From the NCBI GenBank assembly GCA_025677815.1, contig JAIXMP010000031.1:186001-250000 (forward strand): a DNA stretch of 64,000 bases, in the 5' to 3' direction. This stretch comes from Phascolomyces articulosus. Taxonomy: Eukaryota; Mucoromycota; Mucoromycetes; Mucorales; Lichtheimiaceae. A model generated the notes under the pieces. The model worked only from the letters and a program-made list of their open reading frames with translations. It was not told the origin of the DNA and ran no database searches. Made by a program: the position numbers and the translations under genes. Of the stretch, positions 49,310 through 61,390 are shown one piece after another. Numbering within the stretch: the stretch's first letter is position 1; every line of letters starts with the position of its first letter.

Positions 49310-51660
49310 TTATTTGGTTTCATCTTGTTTCTTTGGTACTTCTTCAATCACATCAGCAGCATCTTGTTCTCGTTTCTGATTATTTTCTTGATGTGGAACT
49401 TTGCCATCACCATTGGTGTCTTGAATTTCCTTTTTGGTATCTACTTGTTCTTGTTGTTCTTGTATACCGTTTTCTTTTATTGACTTTTCATCTTTATGGT
49501 TTTCCGTTACAGATGCTTCTTTTTGGTATTGTTGCACGTCTTGTTGTGGCTGTTCCTCTGCAACAGAAGTAGAAGAAGGTGAACTGGTAGTGGTAGGTAT
49601 ATCTCCTCGTCGAGCATTCTTATGCGCCAACATGGCAATAATAGCCGCGCCTAAACCAGAACCATCACGCGCTAATGAAAGCTTGACTTTATAAGCAATA
49701 TAAGGCCCAAACAATTCTTTTAATGCCTGCATCATGTTAGACTCGAAATCAGGGTAATGTTCAAACAAGGAACCATCGATACCAATCGTACATCCTGCCG
49801 ATACCAAATTGCTTTGTTTCAAAACAGCAGCCAAACCACATGCGGATAAACGTGCAGCACGAAGTCCCACCATTTTACACACGTGTTTCACCAATTGACG
49901 GTCTGTCAACGATGTGGAAGGAATACTGAGCACATCTTCCAAGATATGGCGAGTTTCTTGTAAATCCGGGGTATCATCCAATTCGATCGAGGACATGTAA
50001 GAGGTGTCGAAACAATAGGCCTTGTTAAGATCATTGGAAGAATAACCGTCAAATAATATATGTCGATCAATCAAATGTAAAATCACATTGCGTGAGATTT
50101 CTCCCAAATACATGCCAGAAATCATTTTTTCAAACATTTGTTGACGTGGACGAAGAGATTCTCGATCAACTTTACGATCATGGATGGTTAATGGTAAACA
50201 TAACCGTTCACAGTCAAAGGCTCCCCATTCGGTATTGATGACCATTTCATCGGTGGCGGTTTCACCACCGTCCCATTTTTTGATATCTTTCATTTGTTCA
50301 TAATAACCTAATAAAGATAAAAATGGATCATGCCACCCCCACACAATCAAAAAAAAAAGTTAATATTTAAACTTTAATCATCCACCGAGTAACGACCATG
50401 ATTATATATTATATAAAAAAACGAAAAAAAGTGGAGAATGATTATGTGGTATGGCGATGATACTTACAGGCATTTGTACCAGTACCGAGTATCACACCAA
50501 TAGCTGTCTCAGGAACACTGTACGCTAGCGCCATCAGCGTCCCAACAGTGTCATTAACGATCTACGAATTATACCATAAAAGGAAAGAGACCCGCGGTGA
50601 GTTTGACATATCCTTCGAATCAGATGGTGTTGTTGCATTTATTTTATTTTATTTTTTCTCTTACCGCTGCAATATTCACAGGCACTTGTTTACGTAAGAA
50701 TGCTTCTTGCAACATTTCTACTACATCCTTGTGTACTGAATTGGTGCAACTATAACCTTTGGTCCATTGCTTTAAAACACCTCGATTTATACTCGTTTGA
50801 AAAACAGGGAAAGAAAATGTAAATCCAAGTTGATATTTATCTTGTTCAGGTTGCACTGTGGATTCATGATGACTACTAGGAGCAGCATTACTATTATTAT
50901 TAACATTGGTAGTGCTATCATTACTGCTGCTGCTGCTACTACTACTACTACTACTACTACCAGCAGTCGTAGTAGAATGATCATGAGTAGATGAAGTAGA
51001 TAATATAGAACCACCAGGATTTAAATCTGCAATAAAACTACCCAGACATTCGGCAATAAAGTCACATAAATCACAGAAATCGCCCTCTTTCAAGGACAGT
51101 GGTACTTTATATTTCTTTTGTCGTATTTTAAATTCCTTGTTGCCGCAAAGGTCAACTTCGCATACTCGTAAAAACGTTCCACCTAAATCCAATGCAAGGT
51201 ACCGGCCCTTTTCTTCACCCGTAGGACGTCCACTCACGAAAGTAGGAATCATAGCCACTATATGATTATTATTATTACATTTTTTAGTATAAATGAACAT
51301 ATGTTCCTCTTCTGATTGTTTTGCTGAGCATGTAAAAAGATTACCTGTGGCGCCTTCTTGATTTAATCCTTTTTGCATTTCTTTTTTAAGTTGTTCAGAA
51401 ATAGTTTTCATTTGGGCCAACGAAACATGAAATGTTTGGCTTAATTCTTCAATGATAGCAGCCGATTCATCCGCATTTTTCGGTGGCCCATCCATCACAT
51501 CCAATTTACGAACACCATTACCATGTGTATTGCCTGGTGATAATTTTCGTGATGAACGAAATCGATTTAAAAGTGACCGCATTTTTTTGGTGAGACTTTT
51601 AGACGGTCGTGGGTTGGGTGGAAGAGAAGTAATGGTGGTGGTTGTTGTTGTATTGGACAA
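49310..51660 (-). CDS. enlarged hexokinase-family sugar kinase
   Basis: Exons 51660-50665, 50561-50468 and 50307-49310; 695 residues against the usual 450-500. It has the phosphate loop [11 protein letters not shown] (about 156-166), the sugar-binding signature [13 protein letters not shown] ... KQWTKGY (about 278-303), the catalytic Asp in [14 protein letters not shown] (about D336), [14 protein letters not shown] and INTEWGAFD, so the kinase core looks complete. It phosphorylates hexoses at O6 with ATP. Oddities: an N-terminal Thr-rich then basic extension ([20 protein letters not shown]), a low-complexity insert of about 60 residues with a run of 12 Ser between the P-loop half and the sugar signature, and a Glu/Gln/Lys-rich C-terminal tail of about 75 residues. 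The core departs from housekeeping hexokinases at some positions (FQTS in place of the usual Q.S spacing), so it may be a regulatory paralogue. Confidence 0.88.
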
Positions 51661-54239
51661 AACGGCGAGATAAAATAAATGGATTTAACGTAGAAATAAA
51701 ACGATAGATATAACGACGAGGTGAATGGGTTCAGTAAGTAGGAAATGGAAATGTTCAAGATAATAAAAGTAAAGAAAAAAAAGCTGAGCCAGCAGATTTA
51801 TAATCAAATAATTATCTTCTAAAAAAAAAACTGATAAAAAGAAAGGGAAAGAGAGAAGAAACAGAATAAAAATGGGCACGTAAAGTTATATATAGTTTTG
51901 TTTGAAAAAATGTGAGGTGGTTTGTGTGAACCCTAACAATAAAGCTGTGTGTACAACTCACTGCACGTTTCAATTATAGATGATTAAAAAAGCCATGTTG
52001 TGCTCGTGTGTAGTAGTTCGGGCTGACTGAGGCGGGTTATGATTCATTCCAAAGATTACCGCTTGGTCCCAGTAGTGAAGTAGACGCGTCATGGGAAATG
52101 TACAAAAAATCCTAAAATGCTTTTCCCAGAAAGGTGTTTTTCTTTTTTCGATATCCTCACACTAATTTTTTTTTATTCAGGGACCAAAACAGAAACCATT
52201 TTTCTCTCTTTTGTTTTTTTTTCTTCGCACAGCAATTAGTAGTACCGTTACTATGGAAGAATCTAATCTTTTTTGATAAAATATACACTATAATCATTTT
52301 TTATATAATCTAAGAGTAATAACAACAATAATGATGAAGGATGTTTATCAGATATAAATGTACGGCTTGCTAATATATCAAAGACATAATAATAGATGAT
52401 ATTCCCCGGAGGTTAGTATAGCTATAAAGGCATAGTAACAAGCTTATTTAATTTCCTATTTTAGAATGCAATCCACTAATTTCACGTAACACATTTAACA
52501 CTTTGTTAAAGCTCAGGTTGGTTTATATAAGCAAAATGAAAACCACACAATAAGTTTAAGCCTACCCTGGTATAATTTCTTTTGAGCTTATCGATGGCTC
52601 TCTTTCTTATATACATATGTATAATTATCAACTTTATTTCATAAGACATTAGTTTATAAACATAGTTTATTATATAATAGAATTAAAAAAGAAATTGATA
52701 ATAACATGGATGATAAGTGTAATAATTATTTGTATAGTGAACCATAAAAAAGGTACATTCTTATTGTGTAATCTTCAACAACAGTCAATAGGAGAAAGTA
52801 AGAAAAGCTATTTTTTGTGTGTGTGTGTACCACTACTACTTGCTGCGTCGTATAAGAGTTGTTATATAATAAATTTATTGATGTCCGCTATTTCGATCCT
52901 CGGACTTATCCTACAAAACTGTATTCTTCATATGTTAAAGAAATGTATTTATAAATGCAATGCGTCGGGAAACTGTTGAATTTATAAATATATTATATTA
53001 TTTTGAGGGGGAATTGGAGGGACTAATCGTTTATAAGATCGACACAATAGAATATAAAAACAAGGGTACTAGTATTTCAATAAATCTATTTATTATAATT
53101 TATCAGGGTTCCGTGGTATAAAAAGCTCATTTATATTAACTATAATATAAAGTGTCTGTTCCGGATAAGCAATCTTATTTCAAATTGTAAACCCAATTGG
53201 ATGGAATTTTTTTAGGTGTGAAAAGGCGGGATGATGATGAAATAATGGACGGAAGGATGGTATAATAATAATAATAATAATAACAATAGTATTATATTGA
53301 CATGTAATGATTTTTTTTAAAGTTTTTCACTCTCTCTTTCTCTATTATTGATGATTATGATAGGGAAATACACCCTGGGAGAATTGAATGGATAATCACA
53401 GAAAAAAAAGGTTCAAGGTGATACACTTGTTCCCTGTTAAAGCTTTGATCACCTAAGCAAACTTTGATTCGCTTGAATAAATCGGTTCTAGATTATTAAA
53501 TACAGCAAGATGCATACTTTATATTAGCTCGTGTTGTGTATCCACACACACGCACACAGGGACGGAATATTTCAGTACTACGGTTAGATCGTGAGTCAAT
53601 TATTATTTCCGAATATTTCAAAAAGCCAAGTAATCAAACAGCACAACACCTATATTTCACCCAAAAAAAAGCGAATTGTTCCAGTAGGTGGCTTTATTAA
53701 ATTGTATTTTACGTTTAGCAATAGTTAAGAAGACGTAAATAGATAAAAACAGGTTAAAAAAATAGGAAGTAAAAAGTGGAGGTATTTTTTGTCATAAACA
53801 ATAAGTAGATATAAATGGACAGACTTACGACAAGTATTTATAAATATAAATGCTGTTACAGACTTTCATTTTTCTAATAACAACAGCTGATGTATTTTAT
53901 TGTAATTTATTGTTCCTATTGATATCAAGAAGAAAAAAGTGATTGGTTATTAGTATGTATTCCATAAATTGCTCTTCTATAATAGGGCAAGGTTATAATA
54001 TTAACAAGTTGGGTTGAATGAGATTCATCCAAAATTGCAGTGTTTATTTCGTTTTTTATCTACGTACCTTAGACCATTACCAACACTATACTAATTCATA
54101 AAAGTGTAAAGATGGTATTATTCCTATTTATTGTAAAAAATACTATAATCACCCAGAATTTTCATAATTTTCATCTTTTAGAAAATGGAAGATTTTTTCA
54201 TTATACTTTATAAATATACGAGAAAACTGATATAATATA
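51661..54239. other. AT-rich gene-poor gap
   Basis: 2.6 kb. The first 250 bases are the hexokinase promoter side. A frame at 52695-52979 is open but hydrophobic and low-complexity, probably chance. An (ATA)n run lies at about 53263-53284. No gene is supported before the recombinase remnant. Confidence 0.45.
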
Positions 54240-55205
54240 ATGAACTTTTTAGCTTATGGTCGAGTTCATCAAAATTGGATAGCTTCAACATGCGCAAATT
54301 TGGATTTATATAATGATATATCCTTATACCATAATAACACAACATATCAATACTTTGTTCGCTTGATAAACCACATTACGATATCATATCAGCCATACAA
54401 CATAGCATCAACTTGGGGATTATCTTTATGTAATGAGCTTTAACATGTATTCTATCAATAAGCTCTATCTTTAACGAGATTTAATAATCTCTAACGCGTG
54501 CTTAATTATATGGCTTGTTTTTGAAGCGATACTAGAAACAGGATACTTATTTATTTGACTTGCAAACTTTGTTTTCTTTCGACGATGACTGATTTTCTAC
54601 GATCTTCTGATATTGAACGCATTGATGACAACAAAACCGTCATCAACAATATTGAGTTACGTTTAATCATCGCAATAAGAAAAGAAAAACAGCGTTGTCA
54701 ACCAATCGAAAAAGTTATCATTATCAAGCCTCATTCCAATATTTTATTATGCCTGGTCCGGATATAAAAGGGTTATAAAAATTGTTTTTGTCAATCATCA
54801 TGTATACATTCCTACCCTATTCCAAATGGTCCGTGCGCTTATGTTCATCGTCTTATTCGAGCAGTGCAAAATAACGATATTCCAATTGATGCTGAATGTA
54901 TCAGTAATCCTATGAAAGCTTTACTGGGTTTGATTTCAAGACCACCGGAACAACAAGACCGAATGCAAGAACATTAGGATCAACTACGACTGTGGAGGTG
55001 AGTGCTTCACTTGAGAATACTTTGGTTCACGGTTCATGGTTATCTTCTTCCGTCTTTGACATCTTTTATCGATTTTCAAAAGAGGCAGCTACGAGTTTTA
55101 CTCATTTGGCTCTACCATCGACTTCTGTGGCAGCTCTGAATCCACAATCTACACCCGTACATACCAATCAAAGATTCTTATTCATCATTAATCTCTTTTT
55201 CTTTT
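54240..55205 (+). pseudogene. decayed tyrosine recombinase (mobile-element integrase)
   Basis: One frame from 54240 to about 54960 carries, in order, an N-terminal core-binding-like segment (MNFLAYGRVHQNWIASTCAN, NDISLYHNNTTYQYFVRLIN), then LTCKLCFLSTMTDFLRSSDI, ERIDDNKTVINNIELRLIIA, the IIIKPHSNILLCLVR strand region and YVHRLIRAVQNNDI. In-frame stops are at 54441, 54459, 54492, 54522 and 54765. A frameshift near 54950-54970 leads into ARTLGSTTTVEVSASLENTL, VHGSWLSSSVFDIFYRFSKE. The late R, the HGSW and the FYR tyrosine fit the catalytic box of tyrosine recombinases as found in fungal DIRS/Crypton-like elements. The family match is from memory of similar Mucoromycota proteins. No terminal repeats were found. 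Non-functional. Confidence 0.68.
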
Positions 55206-55816
55206 GATCTGTTGCAGCTCACCACCATAAAATATTGATACGCCATTGTGTATAGAAAGGGTATCCTCTCCTTGTTCTGCAAAAATATAGAACTGGGTGG
55301 CAATAGGGCCAAATAAATAATGCTGTTCCTTGTCACCAGGTTAAATATAAACATTGTTTTTCTTTATTCTACTTATAAAAAATAAGGTAAAGTCATTTAT
55401 ATTTTGGACTTGGAAAAGTAGTAGATAGAGAATTAGTATGCTTGTGGTATACATATTGAATTGCTACCTGGCTACAACGCCCACAAATAGTAAAGAATAA
55501 CACCTTCAATTTTATATAGTGTAGTTACTAAGAGTAAATCCCTTTTACAAAGGAATTTTATATTACATAATAGATAGAGAGATGAATATGGGTACAACAA
55601 ACTTATACATGATTTAGGTACGTTGATTTTTTAGCTTGGGCTGGGGCTTCCTAACCAGAAAAACCGTTTTAAAAGTGCTTGTACGTGAGAAGAACCGGGT
55701 CCCCAATTTATTTTCCCCCCGCATTTGAGCCATTTGAGACGGTGTTATGCAAAATAATAAAAAAAAATAAAATATAGCTTTTTATTATTACTTCATACAA
55801 GTACTTATTATATATT
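55206..55816. other. intergenic region upstream of the Tim21-like gene
   Basis: 611 bases, AT-rich apart from a short block near 55640-55745. No coding signal; presumably contains the Tim21 promoter, but no clear TATA box was chosen. Confidence 0.4.
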
Positions 55817-56810
55817 ATGAGCCAAACATTATTACGGTAATATTATTAACTCTCATAATGCATTTTCCTGTCGATGGAACGAAAATAAATAAAATACTCA
55901 TAGAGAATGATAATAATACTATAGTCAGGTCCCTGTAATTTCACGTACATTGGTACGTCAACAACAATCGTCATTACGCGTCGTTACTAATAAAAAAGAT
56001 CTCTTGAATTCATGTCGTCGTTATGCTACTTCGAATGAGAAAAATACAGCACAACGATCATCATTAATTTCACGACAAACAGCAAAAGAATGGAAAGAGT
56101 TGTCCACTCCACAAAAAGGTAACAAAAAAAAAATTGGAACCCTCTCTTTCCCTTTATTCCAAGAGGTTATAAAACCAAAGACACACACTTATTTGTATAA
56201 TTATAGTGGTTGCTGCATCTAAGGTGACAGTCGATATTGGTGTGATTCTTACTGGTTTAGCCGTGACATCAGCATTACTTTACTTTGTTGGTTCAGAATT
56301 ATTTGGATCGGATAGTACGACTTCAATTTTCTCAGAATCTGTCGATCGTATCCGTGCACATCCAGAGGTACATCCTCCATCCACTTCCCCTCCTTCCCTT
56401 TTTCATGATGCAAAGAAAACTCATAAACTCTATGAATATATAGTTATCCGAATTATTGGGTTCACCTATCAAAGGGCATGGCGAACCTAGTCGTAATCGA
56501 ATGAAACGAAATAGACGTATTCATCATCAAATTGTCAATGATGCTCAAGGGGAACCCCATTTGTTTATGCGATTCTATGTGGAAGGTCCTAATGAAGAGG
56601 GCACCTGTATGTTGGAAATGATTAAGGTAAAAGTTTATTTCAATAGATGGAGAAATATGAATTGGGAAAAAAAAGTATATTTAAAAGAAAATATATATTT
56701 GTCTTGGATAGGATGAAAAGGGTGGTTGGAAATATAAACAATTATTCTGTGATGTACCCGGTCAAGGATACCCATCCCGTCGTTACTATGTTGAAGATAA
56801 TAGATCTTAA
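55817..56810 (+). CDS. Tim21-like subunit of the mitochondrial TIM23 translocase
   Basis: Five exons: 55817-55836, 55925-56118, 56207-56367, 56444-56626, 56712-56810; 218 residues. The first exon is only 20 bases (MSQTLL plus two bases) and joins to give a typical mitochondrial presequence rich in Arg and Ser without acids (RQVPVISRTLVRQQQSSLRV). One transmembrane helix follows at about residues 78-100 (VTVDIGVILTGLAVTSALLY), then an intermembrane-space domain: LSELLGSPIKGHGE, HLFMRFYVEGP, WKYKQLFCDVPG and YPSRRYYVEDNRS, matching Tim21. In yeast, Tim21 binds the TOM complex and respiratory-chain supercomplexes and sorts presequence proteins to the inner membrane. The 3' end converges with the septin gene 425 bases away. 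Confidence 0.88.
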
Positions 56811-57235
56811 AAACAAGTCGTATTTAACAAGTTGTTATTTTCAAAATAAGGTGTCAACAGGATTGACTCTTTCCCTTCCTATTCTATCAATTGAACAATA
56901 ATAATAATAAAAAAACACAAAAAGATTTTTTATATAAATATATAAAATGAAGTAGAGTATAATAAAATAAGTGTGTAAGAAAGAAGAAAAAAGTAGGAGA
57001 TGTGTGAGTGTGTATGAAGAAGAGATACAAAGAGAAGAACAAATGCTCTTACAAAAAAAACAGGGATTTTTATATATATCTCTCTAACTGTAATTATCAC
57101 ATTATATAAGTAAAAAAAAAATAAGGGTAGGGTTGTTTGATATGAAAGAGTAGGAGACAAAGTGTTTGGGTTACGAGAGGCGAAGGGGGATATGGTGAGT
57201 GTGGTGTGTAACAGAAAGAAGTATAAAGATGGAGA
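56811..57235. other. 3' intergenic region between convergent genes
   Basis: 425 bases between the Tim21-like stop and the septin stop. A-rich and purine-rich on the + strand, with no gene; both 3' UTRs and polyadenylation signals are expected here. Confidence 0.5.
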
Positions 57236-59038
57236 TTACTTGTTGAAAGTGAAACCTCTCTTCTTGGCAGACTTTTCGGGAGTAATAGGTCGTCCTGATT
57301 CGAGACGACGTCTCTTTTCTTCCAAATCCAATCGTTGTTTGTCGAGAGCTTCCTTCATTTGCTTGTGACGAGCATACAATTCTTCTTCTGAATGCTTCAA
57401 CTTGGATTCCTTTTCTTGTACCTTGGCTTGGAATACAGCACGCATTTCGGCTTCCATCTTGGCAAGCTTTTGTTCGTGTGCGACACGTTCCTCTTCCATC
57501 TTTTGTACGGGGCTAAAAAGAAATAGAATAAAAATCATGAGTGACCAACACTTCTTTATCCTCCCCATAATCCAATTTCCATCCTCCTAGGAATAAAAGC
57601 AAAAAAAAAATATTAGACTACTACGATAACTTACTTGACTTCCTTGAAGACAGTAGGATCTTGTTGAATACCCATAGCTGTCAACTTTTCGGTACGATAA
57701 TTTTCATACAACACATCATTGGTATATTCCTTGAGTTCTTCCATATGAGTACGAATCAGCATTTGTCTCAACTTGACAAAATCACAATGTTCTTCATTGT
57801 CGACTTCAATCACACCCCAAGGGTATTTACGACCACGCACTTGTTTTCCATTGACTTCAAATTGCTTATCAGAACCCACCACAGCAAATGGAATCTTGGA
57901 CATGATTTCACGGTTTTCTTCGATCGTTTCTTGATCATCGTATTCATAAGCGGGGGCTTGATAGATTTGGATCTTGTGGTAGTTGATATCGGCCAAGATT
58001 CGTTGCTTGAAGGCATATACTTCCTCTTCAGTTAAAGTGTCAGCCTTGGCAATCACAGGAATTAAATTGACACGAGTATGAAGACGACGCATGAATTCAA
58101 TATCCAAGGGTTTCAATGCGTGACCAGTAGGGGCAATAAAGTAAAGACAAGCATGGATACGGTTGTCGACCATACGACGACGGTTGACACGGTTTTCTTG
58201 TTCAAGATAAGCATCGAAACGAGATTCAATGCTATCCAAAATTGGCTTCCAGCTAAATTTTTATTTATTGAATATAGATTAATTTGATGGATAGATCACA
58301 CAAAACATAAACTAGTATTCGTCCAGTTATTTTTTTTTCACTCTCCCTTCCCCTCTCCAAATCATTCTATTTTCCATAAAACTCACCTTTGTTCGTTGTT
58401 GACAAAGTCACCAAAACCAGGTGAATCGACGACAGTCAGGCGCAGCTTGACGCCATTTTCCTCAATATCAGCTGTAATGGATTGAATTTCGACAGTTTGA
58501 GGAGTTTCGTGTGTAGGTTCGACGTTTTCCTTGGGTGGGTAAAGACCTGTGTTGAAAAGAGTATTGACCAATGTTGATTTACCCAAACCCGATTCACCTA
58601 AAATAGTTGGATTAATTATTAGTATCTTCTATCTATTTTCGTCGTTTTTATCACCCTCTCTCTATCTATTACTATATATAAAAAAACAAGATAGATAAAA
58701 CTAAAACATACCAACCACCATACAGGTGAACTGGAAACCTTTTTTCACCGACTTGCGGTGAACTTGATTAGGAAGATTGGCAAAACCTACATATCCTGCA
58801 AGTTTCTTGCGGACAACATTAATCTATAAAGTATAATGTTGTAGTTGTTTTAGTTATTAAGTTCCGTATAGTTACAAAAAAAGGGGGGAAAAGTTTATTG
58901 TAAAATATACTTACAGCAGATGATGTACTGTTGGCTTGTTGATCAGCTATTGAAAGAATGAAAGGAAACAACAATGAATTTTTTATAATTTCCAAAATGA
59001 ATAAAATAAAATAAAATTGATATTTCCTTACAAGACAT
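57236..59038 (-). CDS. septin GTPase
   Basis: Six exons: 59038-59032, 58946-58915, 58823-58712, 58597-58387, 58252-57635, 57512-57236; 418 residues. The first exon has only 7 bases (ATGTCTT). A polybasic membrane-binding stretch (HRKSVKKGF) precedes the G1 P-loop GESGLGKST at 51-59; G3 is DSPGFGD, G4 is AKAD, and the septin unique element follows ([49 protein letters not shown]). A C-terminal coiled coil of about 90 residues is rich in Glu/Lys/Arg ([20 protein letters not shown]). Septins polymerise into hetero-oligomeric filaments at the cell cortex, scaffolding cytokinesis and polarised growth. Which yeast paralogue group it belongs to is not decided here. Confidence 0.94.
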
Positions 59039-59775
59039 TATTATTATTATATTAGGATGAAATTAGATAAATTTGGATGGGATGATGAAAAAAAAATAAA
59101 GGACGGGAAAATAAAAAAATAAACTCTAAGAGCTATTACAAGTTTCAACAAAAGAGGAGATATAAAAAAAGAAGGAGAGTGAGTAGAAATATATAAACCT
59201 GCTTTAATTTGAAACAACAAGAAAAAAAAAACTTTTTTTTTGTAACAGGTAGAAGTGGTAAGTAAAAGAAAGGAAGAAGAGGAGTAGGAAGAAGAAGTAC
59301 TCTAAGTTGTTAATTATTACAAGTGTGGACCCAGAGCGCGTTTTTTGTTGTTTTAAGGAACCATGTGCGTGCACAAAAAAAAATAATAATAATAGATGGG
59401 CTCTGTGTAACAATCATCATCCATTATTTTAATAGTTAAGGCGTACCCGAACCATGATTTTCCACGTTTTATTTTTATAATTTATGGAAATGTCAATCCT
59501 TTTGCGTCACATCTTTTTCTTTATTATAATGTAATCGTTGAATCAAAAAACATCGGCGAAGGCCTTTTTAATAATAAAAAGTCATCTTCCTTCTCCTCTT
59601 CTTTCTTATACTTGTTCTCATGTTTATCCAAAGCAACAATCGTTGGACATGATGAATTTTGAGGTTTGTATAAATGATTCGAATGCAGATAAGTTAAAGG
59701 TGAACACCGATGGTAATCTATATATAATAAAGATAATGATCAATATACATGTAAATGCATGCAAGTAGATGCATT
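59039..59775. other. septin promoter region and spacer
   Basis: 737 bases. Read on the minus strand, the part nearest the septin ATG is pyrimidine-rich, like other leaders in this window. A 76-codon frame at 59538-59768 on the plus strand has no support. The preceding minus-strand gene ends near 59776. Confidence 0.45.
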
Positions 59776-60753
59776 CTATGCAACAACAATAAAAATAAAA
59801 AGAGGGGGGGGGTTACCTTTTTTCATGTTACGAAAAAATAACCTTGAAGAAATCCAACGCATCATAGTTCCAAATCTTTTATGATAATTTCGTTGTTGTT
59901 GTTCTTTAATAGAAGGAGGAGGAGGAGTGGGTGCTAATGATGGTGGTGGTGGAGGGGTAGTCGTGCAAGAAGTAGATAGAGAGGAGGATGAATTGTAGGA
60001 GCAACTAGAGGACAATAAAGAAGGGGATGATTTTTTTAGTAGAACAGGAGCATTTAAGAACCTATTATTGGACCTTTCATTCAATAAGGCTTGTGCTACG
60101 GCTGGCATAAATATATCACTATCTGGATGAGGTGAATGAATGGAGGATGATGTAGTTGACATGTTGGTCATTGTTGTTGTTGTACTTAAATTACTGATAT
60201 TACAGATACTTTTTCTATCCTCTTCTTCTTCTTCGTCATCATCATCATTGTCATCATTCTCGTCTTTATTTTTATTACATTGTAAACACTGTTTACAACG
60301 ACTCCCATTTGTGATAATGGGTAATGGAGGTGGAGGGATATCGTTGATTTGTTGTTGTTGTTCTTCTTTTTGTAATGGTGCTAGTTTTAAATTATTATTA
60401 TTATTAGTCTCTTGTGTTGTCATATTGATACGTTGTTGTTTTTGTTGTACTCGTCGACGTGTTTCTAATGCTGGTCTATTTTTATTACCACGCCCCCGAA
60501 TAGTCGCTCGACGTTGAAGTTGACTTGGAAAACGAAGTGGTGTTAATTTAGGTGGTTCAGGTAATCGAAGTACTTTAACAGAGACTCTTTTTGTAATATC
60601 ATCTGTTTCAGTAATCATTAATGATTCATGTGCAAAGACACATTCAGTATGTACGGTGGCATTTTCTTGTGTTAATGAAGTTCCTCGAGCCATAGTAGAT
60701 GTTGGATATTTGAATGGTTTTTTGTTGAGTCCAATTACACCTGGTACTTTCAT
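59776..60753 (-). CDS. low-complexity hypothetical protein, 3' end uncertain
   Basis: Open frame of 325 residues starting MKVPGVIGLNKKPFKYPTST. The first 100 residues are least repetitive (VHTECVFAHESLMITETDDI, VKVLRLPEPPKLTPLRFPSQ, RRATIRGRG); after that come Gln-, Asn-, Asp/Glu-, Ser- and Pro-rich runs and a CKQCLQCNKNKDEN stretch with three Cys. The last residues (NPPPLFIFIVVA) come after a good donor (AAAAAAG followed by GTAACC at about 59814), so the true C-terminus may lie in a further exon. No domain recognised. It is transcribed divergently from the small gene at 61391, sharing a 640-base promoter region. Confidence 0.6.
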   Translation of the reverse strand: MKVPGVIGLNKKPFKYPTSTMARGTSLTQENATVHTECVFAHESLMITETDDITKRVSVKVLRLPEPPKLTPLRFPSQLQRRATIRGRGNKNRPALETRRRVQQKQQRINMTTQETNNNNNLKLAPLQKEEQQQQINDIPPPPLPIITNGSRCKQCLQCNKNKDENDDNDDDDEEEEEDRKSICNISNLSTTTTMTNMSTTSSSIHSPHPDSDIFMPAVAQALLNERSNNRFLNAPVLLKKSSPSLLSSSCSYNSSSSLSTSCTTTPPPPPSLAPTPPPPSIKEQQQRNYHKRFGTMMRWISSRLFFRNMKKGNPPPLFIFIVVA

Positions 60754-61390
60754 GAGAGGTTGAATTTGTTATTAAAAGAATGAGTCCCAAAAAATGAAAA
60801 ACGAATATTTATATATACGTAAATAAACAGAGAGAGAGAGAAAAGAAAGAGAGAAAGAGATTGAAATAATAATAATAATAATGAAGAACATAGAAACTAA
60901 ATATATATATTGAACTATCCATTATATCGTGTTGGTATACAAATGTGATTTATAGAAAGAGAGAGAGAACAATGAAAGCTTCATTATGAACAATGGATCG
61001 AACAAGTTGTCTAAATTATTGTGGAGTTACAGTTTTGCTTTTTTGCCTCACTTGACATACATAGTAAAAAAAAGACTTATTAAGGGTGAAGAAGAAACTA
61101 TATGGTAAAAACCCGTCCTAATTTCATTATTTTATTGTTATACATAAAAGCACTGACCCTTATCATCCCTTGAAATTTAACCTTGGCCATAAAAATAGTC
61201 TTTTTCTTTCTTTCTTTCAAAATAACAACACACCACACACAACAAACATTTTCAAACACGCAATCCCTTTTCTTCTTCTTTCTTTTTTATTCAACTTTCT
61301 TTTTATTTACTACAGACAATCGTTTTATTCTATCTATTTTACAACCCATTCCATTCCTCACACTCCATTTTAAACGATAAAATCAAAAAA
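60754..61390. other. shared divergent promoter region
   Basis: 637 bases between two divergently oriented genes. It contains GAGA-rich and (AAT)n stretches and, close to 61391, a pyrimidine-rich leader (about 61195-61375). No TATA box is obvious for the plus-strand gene. Confidence 0.45.

Noticed and set aside
52695..52979. 94-codon open frame.
   Set aside because: Hydrophobic low-complexity composition with no splice or promoter context; likely a chance frame in AT-rich DNA.
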